From assembly GCF_943193215.1 (NCBI RefSeq), contig NZ_CALPDH010000010.1, positions 62,001-126,000 of the forward strand: DNA of 64,000 nt. The letters are read 5' to 3'. The notes beneath the pieces were generated by a model, which saw nothing but the letters and a program-made list of their open reading frames with translations, did no database searches and had not been told where the DNA came from. Positions within the stretch are counted from its first letter, which is position 1. Each line of letters starts with the position of its first letter. This document shows positions 7,929 through 16,455 of the stretch, one piece after another. A program made the translations under genes and the position numbers. Source of the stretch: Acetatifactor aquisgranensis (GTDB taxonomy: Bacteria; Bacillota; Clostridia; Lachnospirales; Lachnospiraceae).

Positions 7929-8726
7929 GTGGATATTGCGTCTTTAGTTGGTATTATTTTATGTTTTGCGATGATGCTTTATGGTATCATAGATGGTGCC
8001 GGTATCAATAACCTGGTAAAGGAATATTGGAACTTCCCATCAGCCATCATTACCTTTGGTGGTGCCTTTGCTGCTACGCTGACATCGCACAGTATGGCAG
8101 ACTACATAAGCGGCCTGAAGAGCTTTGCACTTATCTTTAAGGTTCCGGCAGTGAATACCGCGGATATGATTCGTAAGATTATTGATTTGTCCAATGTGGC
8201 TCGTAAGGAAGGGCTCCTTTCGCTGGAGGAAGCTGCCGCGGATATGGATGATGCTTTCCTGAAGAAAGGAATCCTTCTGATGGTAGACGGCACGGATCCG
8301 GAACTTGTGCGTGCTATCATGGAGACGGAACTGGTCAGTATTGAGGGAAGACATAAGACATGCATCGGTTTCTGGGATACTCTCGGAGCAATGGGCCCTG
8401 CATGGGGTATGATTGGTACCCTGATCGGACTGGTTGACATGCTGTATCATATGGATAATGTGGCTACTCTGGGACCTGCCATGGCTGTGGCCTTGATTAC
8501 CACGTTTTATGGTTCCGTGCTTGCCAATGCCATCTGTACTCCGGTGTCCAATAAATTGAAAGTAGACAATGCTGCAGAGATGATGCTGAAAGAGGTTATG
8601 ATTGAGGGCCTGCTGTCCATTCAGGCCGGAGAGAATCCGAGAGTCATCGAAGAGAAGCTGAAATCTTTCCTGTCTCCTCAGGAAAGAGAGGCCGCTGGCG
8701 GTTCAGATGCGGGGGGTGAGGAGTAA
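7929..8726 (+). CDS. motA: Flagellar stator protein MotA
   Basis: MotA forms, with MotB, the proton- or sodium-driven stator in the cytoplasmic membrane that turns the motor. Four membrane segments are visible (N-terminal ASLVGIILCFAMMLYG, then about 35-55, 145-170 and 180-205) with the large cytoplasmic loop between the second and third. GTG 7929 is chosen as start because AGGTGA lies six bases upstream and the protein then begins MDIASLVGII, as in relatives. GTG 7920 is the alternative. The stop overlaps the motB start (TAATG). Confidence 0.95.
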   Translation: MDIASLVGIILCFAMMLYGIIDGAGINNLVKEYWNFPSAIITFGGAFAATLTSHSMADYISGLKSFALIFKVPAVNTADMIRKIIDLSNVARKEGLLSLEEAAADMDDAFLKKGILLMVDGTDPELVRAIMETELVSIEGRHKTCIGFWDTLGAMGPAWGMIGTLIGLVDMLYHMDNVATLGPAMAVALITTFYGSVLANAICTPVSNKLKVDNAAEMMLKEVMIEGLLSIQAGENPRVIEEKLKSFLSPQEREAAGGSDAGGEE

Positions 8727-9553
8727 TGGCAAAGCGCAAAGAGGATGCGCCGCCCGCCGGTTCGCCGGCATGGATGGCGACTTTCAGTGACCTGATGAAC
8801 CTCCTTCTCTGCTTTTTTGTCATGCTTTTCGCTATGTCCAGTATTGAGGAGGCCAAGCTGCAGGAGTTTGTGGCTGCCATGAACAATACTTTCAGCGTCT
8901 TCGATGGCGGCGCAAGCGCTATCGGAGATGGTATTCTGATCAGCAACGGAGTCAGCCAGCTCAATGAGCTTGATCAGTATATCAACAGCACTGGTAAAAC
9001 TGCTGACAGTGAGACAGACGGAGAGGACTTCAACGATTACGAAATGTCCCCTGAGGCCATGGAAGAAATCCTTGAGGACAAGATGCTGGAAGAAAATGAA
9101 GAGCGCGTGGAGGAAATCGAGGAAGCTCTGAGCGAGAGTGACATCGCGGATGAAGTGGAAATCAGTTTTACCGCCCAGTATGTGAAGCTGACTATGAATG
9201 GCGGACTGTTGTTCGACTCGGGAAGCGCGGAGCTGAAAGATGATGCGAAGATGATTATCGATAAGGTAGGCATCATATTGGAGCGCTATGGAAGCACGGG
9301 CACGATAGAAATCGAGGGGCATACGGATAATGTTCCCATGAAGAGCGCCCAGTATCCCAGCAATGAAGAGCTGAGCAGCGCGAGAGCCCTGTCAGTGTTC
9401 TATTATCTGCTGGACTCTACTACTTTGAATCCGCTGAACCTGAAACATGCCGGAATGGGCGAGAGAGTTCCTATTGCCGACAACTCCACTCCGGAGGGCA
9501 GGAGCAGAAACAGAAGAGTCGAGATATTGATTTACAATCCGTCCCAGGGTTAA
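8726..9553 (+). CDS. motB: Flagellar stator protein MotB
   Basis: MotB anchors the stator to peptidoglycan. The N-terminal part has PAWMATFSDLMNLLLCFFVMLF, one membrane helix with the Asp (in FSDL) expected to carry the ion. An acidic linker follows (about 90-140, rich in Glu/Asp). The OmpA-like peptidoglycan-binding domain covers about 150-270 with IEGHTDNVPM and SSARALSVFYYL. The 275-residue length is normal. Translation is coupled to motA through a one-base stop/start overlap. Confidence 0.96.
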   Translation: MAKRKEDAPPAGSPAWMATFSDLMNLLLCFFVMLFAMSSIEEAKLQEFVAAMNNTFSVFDGGASAIGDGILISNGVSQLNELDQYINSTGKTADSETDGEDFNDYEMSPEAMEEILEDKMLEENEERVEEIEEALSESDIADEVEISFTAQYVKLTMNGGLLFDSGSAELKDDAKMIIDKVGIILERYGSTGTIEIEGHTDNVPMKSAQYPSNEELSSARALSVFYYLLDSTTLNPLNLKHAGMGERVPIADNSTPEGRSRNRRVEILIYNPSQG

Positions 9554-9604
9554 GTCTTATGAATTTCAAGGAAAATTGATGATAGAAGAAAGGGTTTTCA
9601 CGAT

Positions 9605-10150
9605 ATGAAAAAGAATTTGTTAAGCGTGCTGATATTGGTGCTGATGATTGTAAACATTGCCATGTCGGCGGTCATGATGATGAGCGTGACCAGCACGAAC
9701 CAAAAGACGGCCGCCCTGATGGACAGCATTGCGACAGCGATGAACCTGGAATGGAACAGCCCGGGCAGTCTGACGGATGTGCCCTTGTCGGATTCCGAGA
9801 CTTACAATGTAGGAACGATGACAGTCCATCTGGACTACTCGGAGATAGTGGGAGAGGATGGCACTGTCACTACCAGCGACAAGCAGATATACATTGTATT
9901 TGACATCGCTCTTCTGTTGAATAAGACCCATGAGGATTATGAATCGTACGGCGGTGACAATATGAGCCAGTACGACAGCATGATTAAGGATGCCATTGAG
10001 AATGTAGTGACCAACTATACTGAAGAAGAGTGCCGAGCGGACTTCAGCGGCGCCATCAGGGATGAAATCCTCGCTGCCATTCAGGATTTATTCCATTCAA
10101 AGGTCGTATACGGCATTACGTTGAACAACGTAAAGTACGGCGGCGGCTGA
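9605..10150 (+). CDS. fliL: Flagellar basal body-associated protein FliL
   Basis: FliL surrounds the stator units and supports torque. The 181-residue product has one N-terminal membrane helix (residues 4-28, LLSVLILVLMIVNIAMSAVM) followed by an extracytoplasmic domain that ends with the C-terminal segment VVYGITLNNVKYGGG. Sequence similarity in this family is low, so the call uses topology, size and the canonical position between motB and fliM. ATG 9605 follows GAAGAAAGGG. Confidence 0.85.
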   Translation: MKKNLLSVLILVLMIVNIAMSAVMMMSVTSTNQKTAALMDSIATAMNLEWNSPGSLTDVPLSDSETYNVGTMTVHLDYSEIVGEDGTVTTSDKQIYIVFDIALLLNKTHEDYESYGGDNMSQYDSMIKDAIENVVTNYTEEECRADFSGAIRDEILAAIQDLFHSKVVYGITLNNVKYGGG

Positions 10151-10214
10151 CGGACAGACAGGTTGGATAGTATGGCGGACAGCCAAAGAAGCATATGACA
10201 GGAGGTGGACCTGT

Positions 10215-11195
10215 GTGGCCGATATTCTTTCCCAGGCGGAGATAGATGCCTTGCTTTCGGCAATGTCTTCTGGTGAGCTCGATACAGAGCAGATGCAGCA
10301 GAAAGATGAAAAGAAAGTTAAGAATTACGATTTCAGCAGTCCTACGAAGTTTTCTAAAGACCATCTGAGGACGCTGGAGATTATATATGAGCATTATGCA
10401 AGGTTGCTTTCGACCAACCTTCCCGTGTATCTGCGCAAGAACGTGCAGGTGTCGGTATTGGGCTCGGAGGCCATAAAATTCAATGAATTTACCAACTCGC
10501 TATCAAGCCCGGTCATCATGGGAATAGTCAATTTCACACCCCTGAATGGTTCGATTATCATGGAGTTGGGCACGAATCTCGGCTATGCCATGTTGGACCG
10601 TATGCTGGGAGGAAATGGACAGCCTCTGGATAAAAGCAGAGACTTTTCCGAGATAGAACAGATAATCATAGAAAAGATATTGGTGATGTTCGTCCAGCTT
10701 CTCAGAGAGCCGTGGAAGAACGTGATTGATATATCCCCTGTGCTGAGCCGGTTGGAGACCAATGCGCAGTTCGCGCAGATAATCGCTCCCAGCGAGATGG
10801 TCGCTATCGTGACATTGAATATCAAGATTGGGGATGTAGAGGGTATGATGACCATCTGTCTCCCATTCCTCACCCTTGAGGATGTCATGGATAAGCTGAA
10901 TACGAAATACTGGTATTCCACCATGCAGGAGAGGCATGACGAGAATTATGAGATGTATATCGAGTCGATGATTCGGAAAGTGGATGTGCCGGTGAAAGCA
11001 GTACTCGGTACGAGCACTATATCTGTAGGTGATTTCATGAACCTGCAGGTAGGAGATTGCATCAAGCTGAATTCCCTGATGGATCAGGATATGGATATCT
11101 ATGTAGGCAATATCAAGAAGTTTACTGCGTTGCCTGGCACGGAAAGAGACTCTTATGCTGTCAGGATTACTTCGGTCATTAGAGAGGAGGAATAA
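10215..11195 (+). CDS. fliM: Flagellar motor switch protein FliM
   Basis: FliM is the C-ring protein that binds CheY-P and changes motor direction. The N-terminal CheY-binding peptide LSQAEIDALLSAM is present. The CheC-like middle domain (about 45-235) and C-terminal SpoA domain (about 250-326, containing VGDFMNLQVGDCIKL) follow. GTG 10215 has AGGAGGTGG about six bases upstream. It lies three bases before fliY, so the two are almost certainly co-translated. Confidence 0.97.
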   Translation: MADILSQAEIDALLSAMSSGELDTEQMQQKDEKKVKNYDFSSPTKFSKDHLRTLEIIYEHYARLLSTNLPVYLRKNVQVSVLGSEAIKFNEFTNSLSSPVIMGIVNFTPLNGSIIMELGTNLGYAMLDRMLGGNGQPLDKSRDFSEIEQIIIEKILVMFVQLLREPWKNVIDISPVLSRLETNAQFAQIIAPSEMVAIVTLNIKIGDVEGMMTICLPFLTLEDVMDKLNTKYWYSTMQERHDENYEMYIESMIRKVDVPVKAVLGTSTISVGDFMNLQVGDCIKLNSLMDQDMDIYVGNIKKFTALPGTERDSYAVRITSVIREEE

Positions 11196-11198
11196 ACA

Positions 11199-12563
11199 AT
11201 GGATGGTGCATTGTCTCAAGACGAGATAAACGCATTACTTTCTGGCATTGATTCGTCTGAGGACGATGATGCCCGGGCTGCCGGAATCGGCAAGGAGGGC
11301 GGCGAAAACTCTGGCGGCGCAATCCAGAGTATGGAAGAAGCCAGGGAATTGCTTTCGGATGTTGAGAAAGACGCTGTCGGTGAGGTTGCCAATATCAGCA
11401 TGGGTTCTTCGGCTACCACATTGTATTCTCTTGTAAACAGGAAAGTCAATATCACGACACCGGAGGTGGGATTTGCCACATGGGATAACCTGTTGGATCA
11501 GTATGAAAGACCATGCGTCTTCATCCAGATTAAATATACGGTTGGCCTGGACGGCACGAATATTCTGATATTGAAAGAGCATGATGTGAAAGTCATCACT
11601 GATCTGATGATGGGCGGCGATGGCACGAACACGGATGGAGAGCTGGGTGAACTGCATCTGAGCGCCATATCCGAGGCCATGAACCAGATGATGGGAGCAT
11701 CGGCTACGTCTCTTTCCACGATGATGAATACAAAAATCGACATCAGTCCGCCAGAGGCAGAACTGCTGGATTTGGCCCAGGTGAGGAATGGAGAGGATGT
11801 TTCGCCTTTTTTGGGAGGCATCTTTGTAAAGATATCTTTCCGAATGCAGATTGACGATTTGGTAGACAGTTCCATCATGCAGCTGTATCCCATAGATTTT
11901 GCGCGCAAAGTAGTGGATACTTTTATGAATTCGCAGTCCGCGGCAGTTGATGAAGAGAAGAAAGAGCAGGCTTCTTCCGGTGCGGCGCAGCAGGCGGCTG
12001 TGGGACCGCAGCCTGGCATGAATCAGGCAGCAGCGGTTCCCCAGATGGATATGAACGCGGCAGCGAATATGGGCATGCCTATGGGAGCAGGTATGAATTC
12101 TCAGATGAATGCGAATGCCATGAATATGGGCGGCATGCCGATGGGAATGAACCCTCAGATGATGAATATGGGTGGTATGCCTATGGGGGCAATGGGCATG
12201 CCTATGGGGATGAACCCCCAGATGATGAATATGGGCGGAGCAATGAATCCTCAGGCCGCCATGCAGAATATCAATGTTCAGCCTGCGCAGTTCCAGAGCT
12301 TTGCGGCGGATGGAGGCAGCATAGCAGGACAGGAGAACATCGGACTCATTATGGATGTCCCTCTGAACGTAACCGTGGAGCTTGGCCGTACAACCAAGTC
12401 CATTTCCGAAATTCTTGACTTTGCACCTGGCTCTATCATTGAGCTTGACCGTATTGCCGGTGAGCCTATAGATGTTCTGGTAAATGGAAAGCTTGTTGCA
12501 AAGGGAGAAGTAGTTGTAATTGAAGAGTGCTTCAGCGTAAGGATAACAGAGATTATCAAGTAG
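11199..12563 (+). CDS. fliY: Flagellar switch protein FliY (CheC-like phosphatase fused to FliN domain)
   Basis: FliY is the Gram-positive C-ring component that also dephosphorylates CheY-P. The 454-residue product begins with a FliM-like CheY-binding peptide (LSQDEINALLSGID). A CheC-type domain follows (about 45-240) with two phosphatase-style helices (EKDAVGEVANISMGSSATTL and a second with SAISEAMNQMMG), then a low-complexity Met/Gly/Asn/Pro linker (about 270-365), and finally a SpoA/FliN domain (about 375-454, with VELGRTTKSISEIL). The linker contains a nearly exact DNA repeat. Confidence 0.95.
   Translation: MDGALSQDEINALLSGIDSSEDDDARAAGIGKEGGENSGGAIQSMEEARELLSDVEKDAVGEVANISMGSSATTLYSLVNRKVNITTPEVGFATWDNLLDQYERPCVFIQIKYTVGLDGTNILILKEHDVKVITDLMMGGDGTNTDGELGELHLSAISEAMNQMMGASATSLSTMMNTKIDISPPEAELLDLAQVRNGEDVSPFLGGIFVKISFRMQIDDLVDSSIMQLYPIDFARKVVDTFMNSQSAAVDEEKKEQASSGAAQQAAVGPQPGMNQAAAVPQMDMNAAANMGMPMGAGMNSQMNANAMNMGGMPMGMNPQMMNMGGMPMGAMGMPMGMNPQMMNMGGAMNPQAAMQNINVQPAQFQSFAADGGSIAGQENIGLIMDVPLNVTVELGRTTKSISEILDFAPGSIIELDRIAGEPIDVLVNGKLVAKGEVVVIEECFSVRITEIIK
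12135..12237 (+). repeat. Tandem repeat encoding the Met-rich FliY linker
   Basis: Two nearly identical 38-40-base blocks, starting at 12135 and 12198 and 63 bases (21 codons) apart, each encode MPMGMNPQMMNMGG. Differences are mostly silent third-base changes. The surrounding linker contains further partial copies of MGGMPMG, consistent with expansion by slippage or unequal exchange. Confidence 0.8.
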
Positions 12564-12575
12564 GAGGATAATTTA

Positions 12576-12938
12576 ATGGCAAAGAATATTTTGATTTGCG
12601 ATGACGCGGCGTTCATGAGGATGATGATCAAGAATGTCCTGACCAAGGGTGGCTACAATGTTGTGGGTGAGGCTGAGAACGGCGCCAAGGCAGTGGAGAA
12701 GTACAAAGAACTCTCTCCGGATCTGGTGCTGATGGACATCACCATGCCTGAGATGGACGGAATTCAGGCCCTGAAAGAAATCAAGGGCATTGATGCCGGT
12801 GCAAAGGTCATCATGTGTTCCGCTATGGGACAGCAGGCGATGGTAGTGGAATCTATTCAGGCCGGTGCAAAGGACTTCATTGTAAAGCCGTTCCAGGAGG
12901 ATCGTGTCTTGGAGGCTGTGAAGAAGGTCATCGGTTGA
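12576..12938 (+). CDS. cheY: Chemotaxis response regulator CheY
   Basis: This 120-residue single-domain receiver transmits signals from the chemoreceptor kinase to FliM/FliY. The acidic pair (CDD, residues 8-10), phosphoacceptor Asp54 (VLMDITMPEMDG), the Ser/Thr switch position (MCSAMG) and conserved Lys (VKPF) are present. ATG 12576 has AGGAGG upstream. The stop codon overlaps the fliO start (TGATG), so translation is coupled. The gene lies between fliY and fliO as in B. subtilis. Confidence 0.95.
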   Translation: MAKNILICDDAAFMRMMIKNVLTKGGYNVVGEAENGAKAVEKYKELSPDLVLMDITMPEMDGIQALKEIKGIDAGAKVIMCSAMGQQAMVVESIQAGAKDFIVKPFQEDRVLEAVKKVIG

Positions 12939-13330
12939 TGGTGCTATTGACTCAGAACGCGGGCGCTTATGCCCAGTTCATCACAGTGCTCTTGCTGTTT
13001 GTGGTAGTGCTGGGGATAACAGCTGCTGTCACGAAGTGGCTGGCGAATTATCAGAAGCAGCAGGGCATGAATGAGAATATAGAGGTAATAGAGACCACTC
13101 GTATTGCAAATAATAAGTATATCCAGATTATACGGGCAGGCGGGAAATACATGGCCATTGCTGTCTGTAAGGATACGGTTACCATGTTGGGCGAGATTCC
13201 GGAGGATACGCTGAAAGAGACGAAGCCTGTGCAGGGTTTTAACTTCAAAGAGCTTCTCGATAAGGCCATGATCAAAAAGGATGCCGCCCGGGAAGAGCCA
13301 AAGGATAATCAGTTGCATGATGAAAAATAA
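12938..13330 (+). CDS. fliO: Flagellar biosynthesis protein FliO (FliZ of Bacillus)
   Basis: FliO assists assembly of the FliP ring of the export gate. The 130-residue protein has one N-terminal membrane helix (about 10-30, FITVLLLFVVVLGITAAVT) and a short basic cytoplasmic domain with a beta-rich core (IEVIETTRIANNKYIQIIRA, then KYMAIAVCKDTVTMLGEI). ATG 12938 overlaps the cheY stop. A longer frame back to 12815 would run inside cheY and is rejected. The end overlaps the fliP start by a few codons. Confidence 0.88.
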   Translation: MVLLTQNAGAYAQFITVLLLFVVVLGITAAVTKWLANYQKQQGMNENIEVIETTRIANNKYIQIIRAGGKYMAIAVCKDTVTMLGEIPEDTLKETKPVQGFNFKELLDKAMIKKDAAREEPKDNQLHDEK

Positions 13331-14108
13331 GCTTAAAACCAAGCGAATAGTAACCGCAATATGCCTACTGGTCACGGTGGGCATATTGTGTATTGTAAGT
13401 TCAATGACAGTATTTGCCAGCAATGCGGAGACGGATCCGAATATTCTGTCCATTACCATGAATGACGGGAATGGGGAAATCAACGGCTCTCTGCGTATCC
13501 TGCTGACCCTGACGCTGATATCCATTGCGCCCATTCTCATCATAATGATGACATCCTTTACGCGTATCATCATTGTGCTGCATTTTACCCGGGCGGCGCT
13601 GAATACGCAGACGGCTCCGCCGAACCAGATTCTTGTGGGATTGGCTCTGATTCTTACCTTTTTTATCATGGAGCCCTATGTGGAGGAAATCAACGAGCAG
13701 GCGTACCAGCCTTATGAGGCGGGGGAAATTGAGCTGGATGAGGCATTGGAGCGAGGGGTAGCGCCTCTGCGGAGATTCATGTACCCGCAGACGCAGCTGA
13801 AAGATGTGGAGCTGTTCATGGATATCTCCGGACAGGAATGGGACGGGGAGACTCTTGACAGCATACCGATGTCTGTATTGCTGCCCAGTTTTATGCTGGG
13901 CGAGCTGCGGATGGCGTTCTGGATAGGTTTCGTGATTTATGTACCATTTATTGTCATTGACATGGTAGTGGCATCCACGCTGATGAGCATGGGTATGATG
14001 ATGCTGCCGCCGACTACGATTTCCATGCCGTTCAAGATTCTGCTCTTTGTCCTGGCGGATGGTTGGAGTATGGTGATAGGAAAGCTGGTAGAAACGTTTT
14101 ATTGGTAA
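13317..14108 (+). CDS. fliP: Flagellar export gate protein FliP
   Basis: FliP forms the pentameric core of the export gate with FliQ and FliR. A signal peptide (MMKNKLKTKRIVTAICLLVT and on to about residue 35, ending SMTVFASN) precedes four membrane segments. The diagnostic stretches LILTFFIMEP, ELRMAFWIGF and MGMMMLPPTTISMPFKILLF are visible. ATG 13317 is the chosen start, with AAAGGAT upstream; a longer frame exists from 13281. It overlaps fliO by 14 bases. Confidence 0.96.
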   Translation: MMKNKLKTKRIVTAICLLVTVGILCIVSSMTVFASNAETDPNILSITMNDGNGEINGSLRILLTLTLISIAPILIIMMTSFTRIIIVLHFTRAALNTQTAPPNQILVGLALILTFFIMEPYVEEINEQAYQPYEAGEIELDEALERGVAPLRRFMYPQTQLKDVELFMDISGQEWDGETLDSIPMSVLLPSFMLGELRMAFWIGFVIYVPFIVIDMVVASTLMSMGMMMLPPTTISMPFKILLFVLADGWSMVIGKLVETFYW

Positions 14109-14154
14109 AGTGTGAGTTGCGAGAAGAAGTGAGCCGGAAAGGAGGAGTTGCAGG

Positions 14155-14427
14155 ATGACGGTAGAAGCGGTTATGGACATCACAAGTCAGGCATTGTTCC
14201 TGATTATTAAGGTATCGCTGCCGGTGCTGCTGGTATCGCTGTGTGTAGGTCTGGCTGTCAGTATTTTCCAGACGGTGACCTCCATTCAGGAGCAGACGCT
14301 CACCTTTGTGCCTAAGATTATCTGTGTCTTCCTTTCCTTGATTTTATTTGGGAACTGGATGATGACAGCCATGGTAGAGTTTATGGTGACACTGTGGTCA
14401 AACTTCGGTCTCTACACGGGTAGTTGA
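14155..14427 (+). CDS. fliQ: Flagellar export gate protein FliQ
   Basis: FliQ is a 90-residue two-helix membrane protein packed around the FliP/FliR core. Family hallmarks are SLPVLLVSLCVGLAVSIFQ, then TSIQEQTLTFVPKI, and the second hydrophobic helix. ATG 14155 has AAAGGAGG ten bases upstream. Its length and its place between fliP and fliR are canonical. Confidence 0.96.
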   Translation: MTVEAVMDITSQALFLIIKVSLPVLLVSLCVGLAVSIFQTVTSIQEQTLTFVPKIICVFLSLILFGNWMMTAMVEFMVTLWSNFGLYTGS

Positions 14428-14439
14428 GGGGCATGATGG

Positions 14440-15222
14440 ATGATAAACTATTCCTTTTCCATTTATGATTTGGAATATTTTCTTTTGATTTTAGTCAGGG
14501 TATCATGTTTCGTATATGTGGCCCCTTTCTTCAGTATGAGGAACACGCCCGCCAATGTACGGGTGGCAATGAGCTTTTTCACCTCATTGCTTCTGTATCA
14601 GGCCCTGACGCCCACAGAGGCAGTGGCCTATTCTTCATTGATGGGATATACTGTCATCGTGCTGAAAGAAGCACTGGTGGGGCTGCTGATAGGATTTGCG
14701 GCCAATATTTGTACCTCTATCGTGAATTTCGCGGGTTCTATCGCGGATATGGAGACAGGATTGTCCATGGTGACCCTGATGGACCCCACCTCCAGAGAAA
14801 GTACCAGCATCACGGGCGTCCTTTATCAGTATGTGCTGATGTTCATGATGATTGCCACAGGGATGTACCGGTATCTGTTCGGTGCTCTGGCGGATACTTT
14901 TGTGCTGATTCCTGTGAATGGAGCGGTGCTCCGTTCGGAGTCATTGATGAATTCCATGCTGGAATTTCTCTCAGACTATGTTATCATCGGCTTTCGCATC
15001 GTATTGCCGATATTTTGTTCTATATTGCTGCTGAATGCCGTTTTGGGCGTACTGGCCAAGGTGGCGCCGCAGATGAATATGTTCGCGGTAGGTATCCAGC
15101 TGAAAGTACTGGTGGGGCTGTCCGTGCTGTTTCTTACAGCGGGCATGCTGCCTGGGATAGCTGATTTTGTGCTTGATGAGATGAAGAGAATGATTGATTC
15201 CTTTGTGGGAGGCATGATATGA
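14440..15222 (+). CDS. fliR: Flagellar export gate protein FliR
   Basis: FliR is the single-copy subunit closing the FliP pentamer. The 260-residue product is hydrophobic throughout, with about six membrane segments and typical FliR sequence such as RVSCFVYVAPFF, LKEALVGLLIGFAANI and VLGVLAKVAPQMNMFAVGI. ATG 14440 lies 12 bases after fliQ. Its last four bases overlap the flhB start (ATGA), indicating coupled translation. Confidence 0.96.
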   Translation: MINYSFSIYDLEYFLLILVRVSCFVYVAPFFSMRNTPANVRVAMSFFTSLLLYQALTPTEAVAYSSLMGYTVIVLKEALVGLLIGFAANICTSIVNFAGSIADMETGLSMVTLMDPTSRESTSITGVLYQYVLMFMMIATGMYRYLFGALADTFVLIPVNGAVLRSESLMNSMLEFLSDYVIIGFRIVLPIFCSILLLNAVLGVLAKVAPQMNMFAVGIQLKVLVGLSVLFLTAGMLPGIADFVLDEMKRMIDSFVGGMI

Positions 15223-16328
15223 TTCAATATAATCTGCAGTTCTTTGCAAAGGAAGGCATGGGCGGTGAGAAGACAGAGCCTGCCACTCAAAAGAAGTTGG
15301 ATGATGCCCGCAAGAAAGGACAGGTGGCCAAGAGCAGGGAGATTACCAATGGTCTGGAGCTTTTGGCGCTGTTTCTGATATTGAAGTTCTGGGTAGGGCA
15401 TATGGGAGTGCAGTTTCTGGATGTCTTCAACAGCGTTTACAGCAAGATTCCGGAAGTGACAGTGTACTGGCAGGATACTATGCCGGAGCGGGAAGCAGGC
15501 ATCCTGTTCAGCCAGCTCTTGCTGGGGGTCTTGATGATCACAGCTCCGATTCTGCTGGTGGGATATCTGATCGCGTTTGTCACAGATGTGGCGCAGGTGA
15601 AGTGGAAGCCCACTCTGGAGCCTATGAAACCTAAGTTCAGCAAACTGAATCCAATCAGCGGCTTCAAGAAGATTTTTTCAGTGAACGCATTGGTGGAACT
15701 GGTCAAATCCATCGCCAAAATTCTTTTGATAGGATATGTCTGCTATAGTTATCTGAAAGATAAATGGCCGATATTATTTAATCTCTATGACGTGACACTG
15801 ATGCAGGCGCTGGGGATTGTAGCTGATACCGTGACAGATTTGGGCATACGTGTTGCAGTGTTTTACATGGTGCTGGCATTTGCGGATTTCGCTTATCAGA
15901 AATTTAAGTTCTCCAATGATATGAAGATGACCAAGCAGGAAGTCAAGGAAGAGTTCAAACAGCAGGAAGGGGATCCGCAGGTCAAGGGAAAAATCAGGCA
16001 GAAGATGAGGGAGACCTCCATGAAGCGTATGATGCAGTCTCTGCCCCAGGCGGATGTGGTCATCACGAACCCCACCCATTATGCGGTAGCCATCAAGTAC
16101 GATCCTCAGGTGGCGGATGCGCCCCTGGTGATAGCAAAGGGTGAGGATTATCTGGCAGCGCGCATCAAGGAAGTCGCTAAGGAGAATAACATAGAAATTG
16201 TCGAGAACAAGCCTCTGGCCAGGATGCTGTATGCCAATGTGGACATAGGTCAGGCGGTGCCGCCGGAACTGTATCAGGCGGTGGCAGAGGTGTTGGCGTT
16301 TGTATATCATTTACAGGGAAAAGTGTGA
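15219..16328 (+). CDS. flhB: Flagellar export switch protein FlhB
   Basis: FlhB controls the change from hook to filament export. The sequence begins with a short non-polar leader, then KTEPATQKKLDDARKKGQVAKSREI, the family N-terminal motif. Four membrane segments (about 45-215) precede a cytoplasmic domain with the autocleavage motif NPTH (near residue 284) followed by YAVAIKYD. The 369-residue length is normal. The start overlaps fliR. The following gap carries two hairpins. Confidence 0.97.
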   Translation: MIQYNLQFFAKEGMGGEKTEPATQKKLDDARKKGQVAKSREITNGLELLALFLILKFWVGHMGVQFLDVFNSVYSKIPEVTVYWQDTMPEREAGILFSQLLLGVLMITAPILLVGYLIAFVTDVAQVKWKPTLEPMKPKFSKLNPISGFKKIFSVNALVELVKSIAKILLIGYVCYSYLKDKWPILFNLYDVTLMQALGIVADTVTDLGIRVAVFYMVLAFADFAYQKFKFSNDMKMTKQEVKEEFKQQEGDPQVKGKIRQKMRETSMKRMMQSLPQADVVITNPTHYAVAIKYDPQVADAPLVIAKGEDYLAARIKEVAKENNIEIVENKPLARMLYANVDIGQAVPPELYQAVAEVLAFVYHLQGKV

Positions 16329-16330
16329 AC

Positions 16331-16418
16331 GGAATGAAGATTTTCTAAGGCTGGAAAGTACCCGGCCTAAGAAAATCTGAGTCATTCCGGGAAGAATCGC
16401 AGGGGAAGCGGTTCTTCC
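16331..16418 (+). repeat. Two adjacent hairpins between flhB and flhA
   Basis: Hairpin one pairs 16331-16351 (GGAATGAAGATTTTCTAAGGC) with 16365-16388, almost perfectly apart from a small internal offset, around a 13-base loop. Hairpin two, starting one base later, pairs GGAAGAATCGC (16390-16400) with GCGGTTCTTCC (16408-16418) with one G-U pair. No T-run follows either one. They look like an RNA processing or stability element splitting the operon transcript. The flhA ribosome-binding site follows at about 16440. Confidence 0.7.
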
Positions 16419-16455
16419 AGCAGGATTAGAATGATTCAGAGGAGGAGATGACAGC

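Noticed and set aside
10215..10225. GCCGATAT at the fliM start as a SigD -10 box
   Set aside because: No TAAA-like -35 element lies 15 bases upstream, and the bases are the first codons of fliM.
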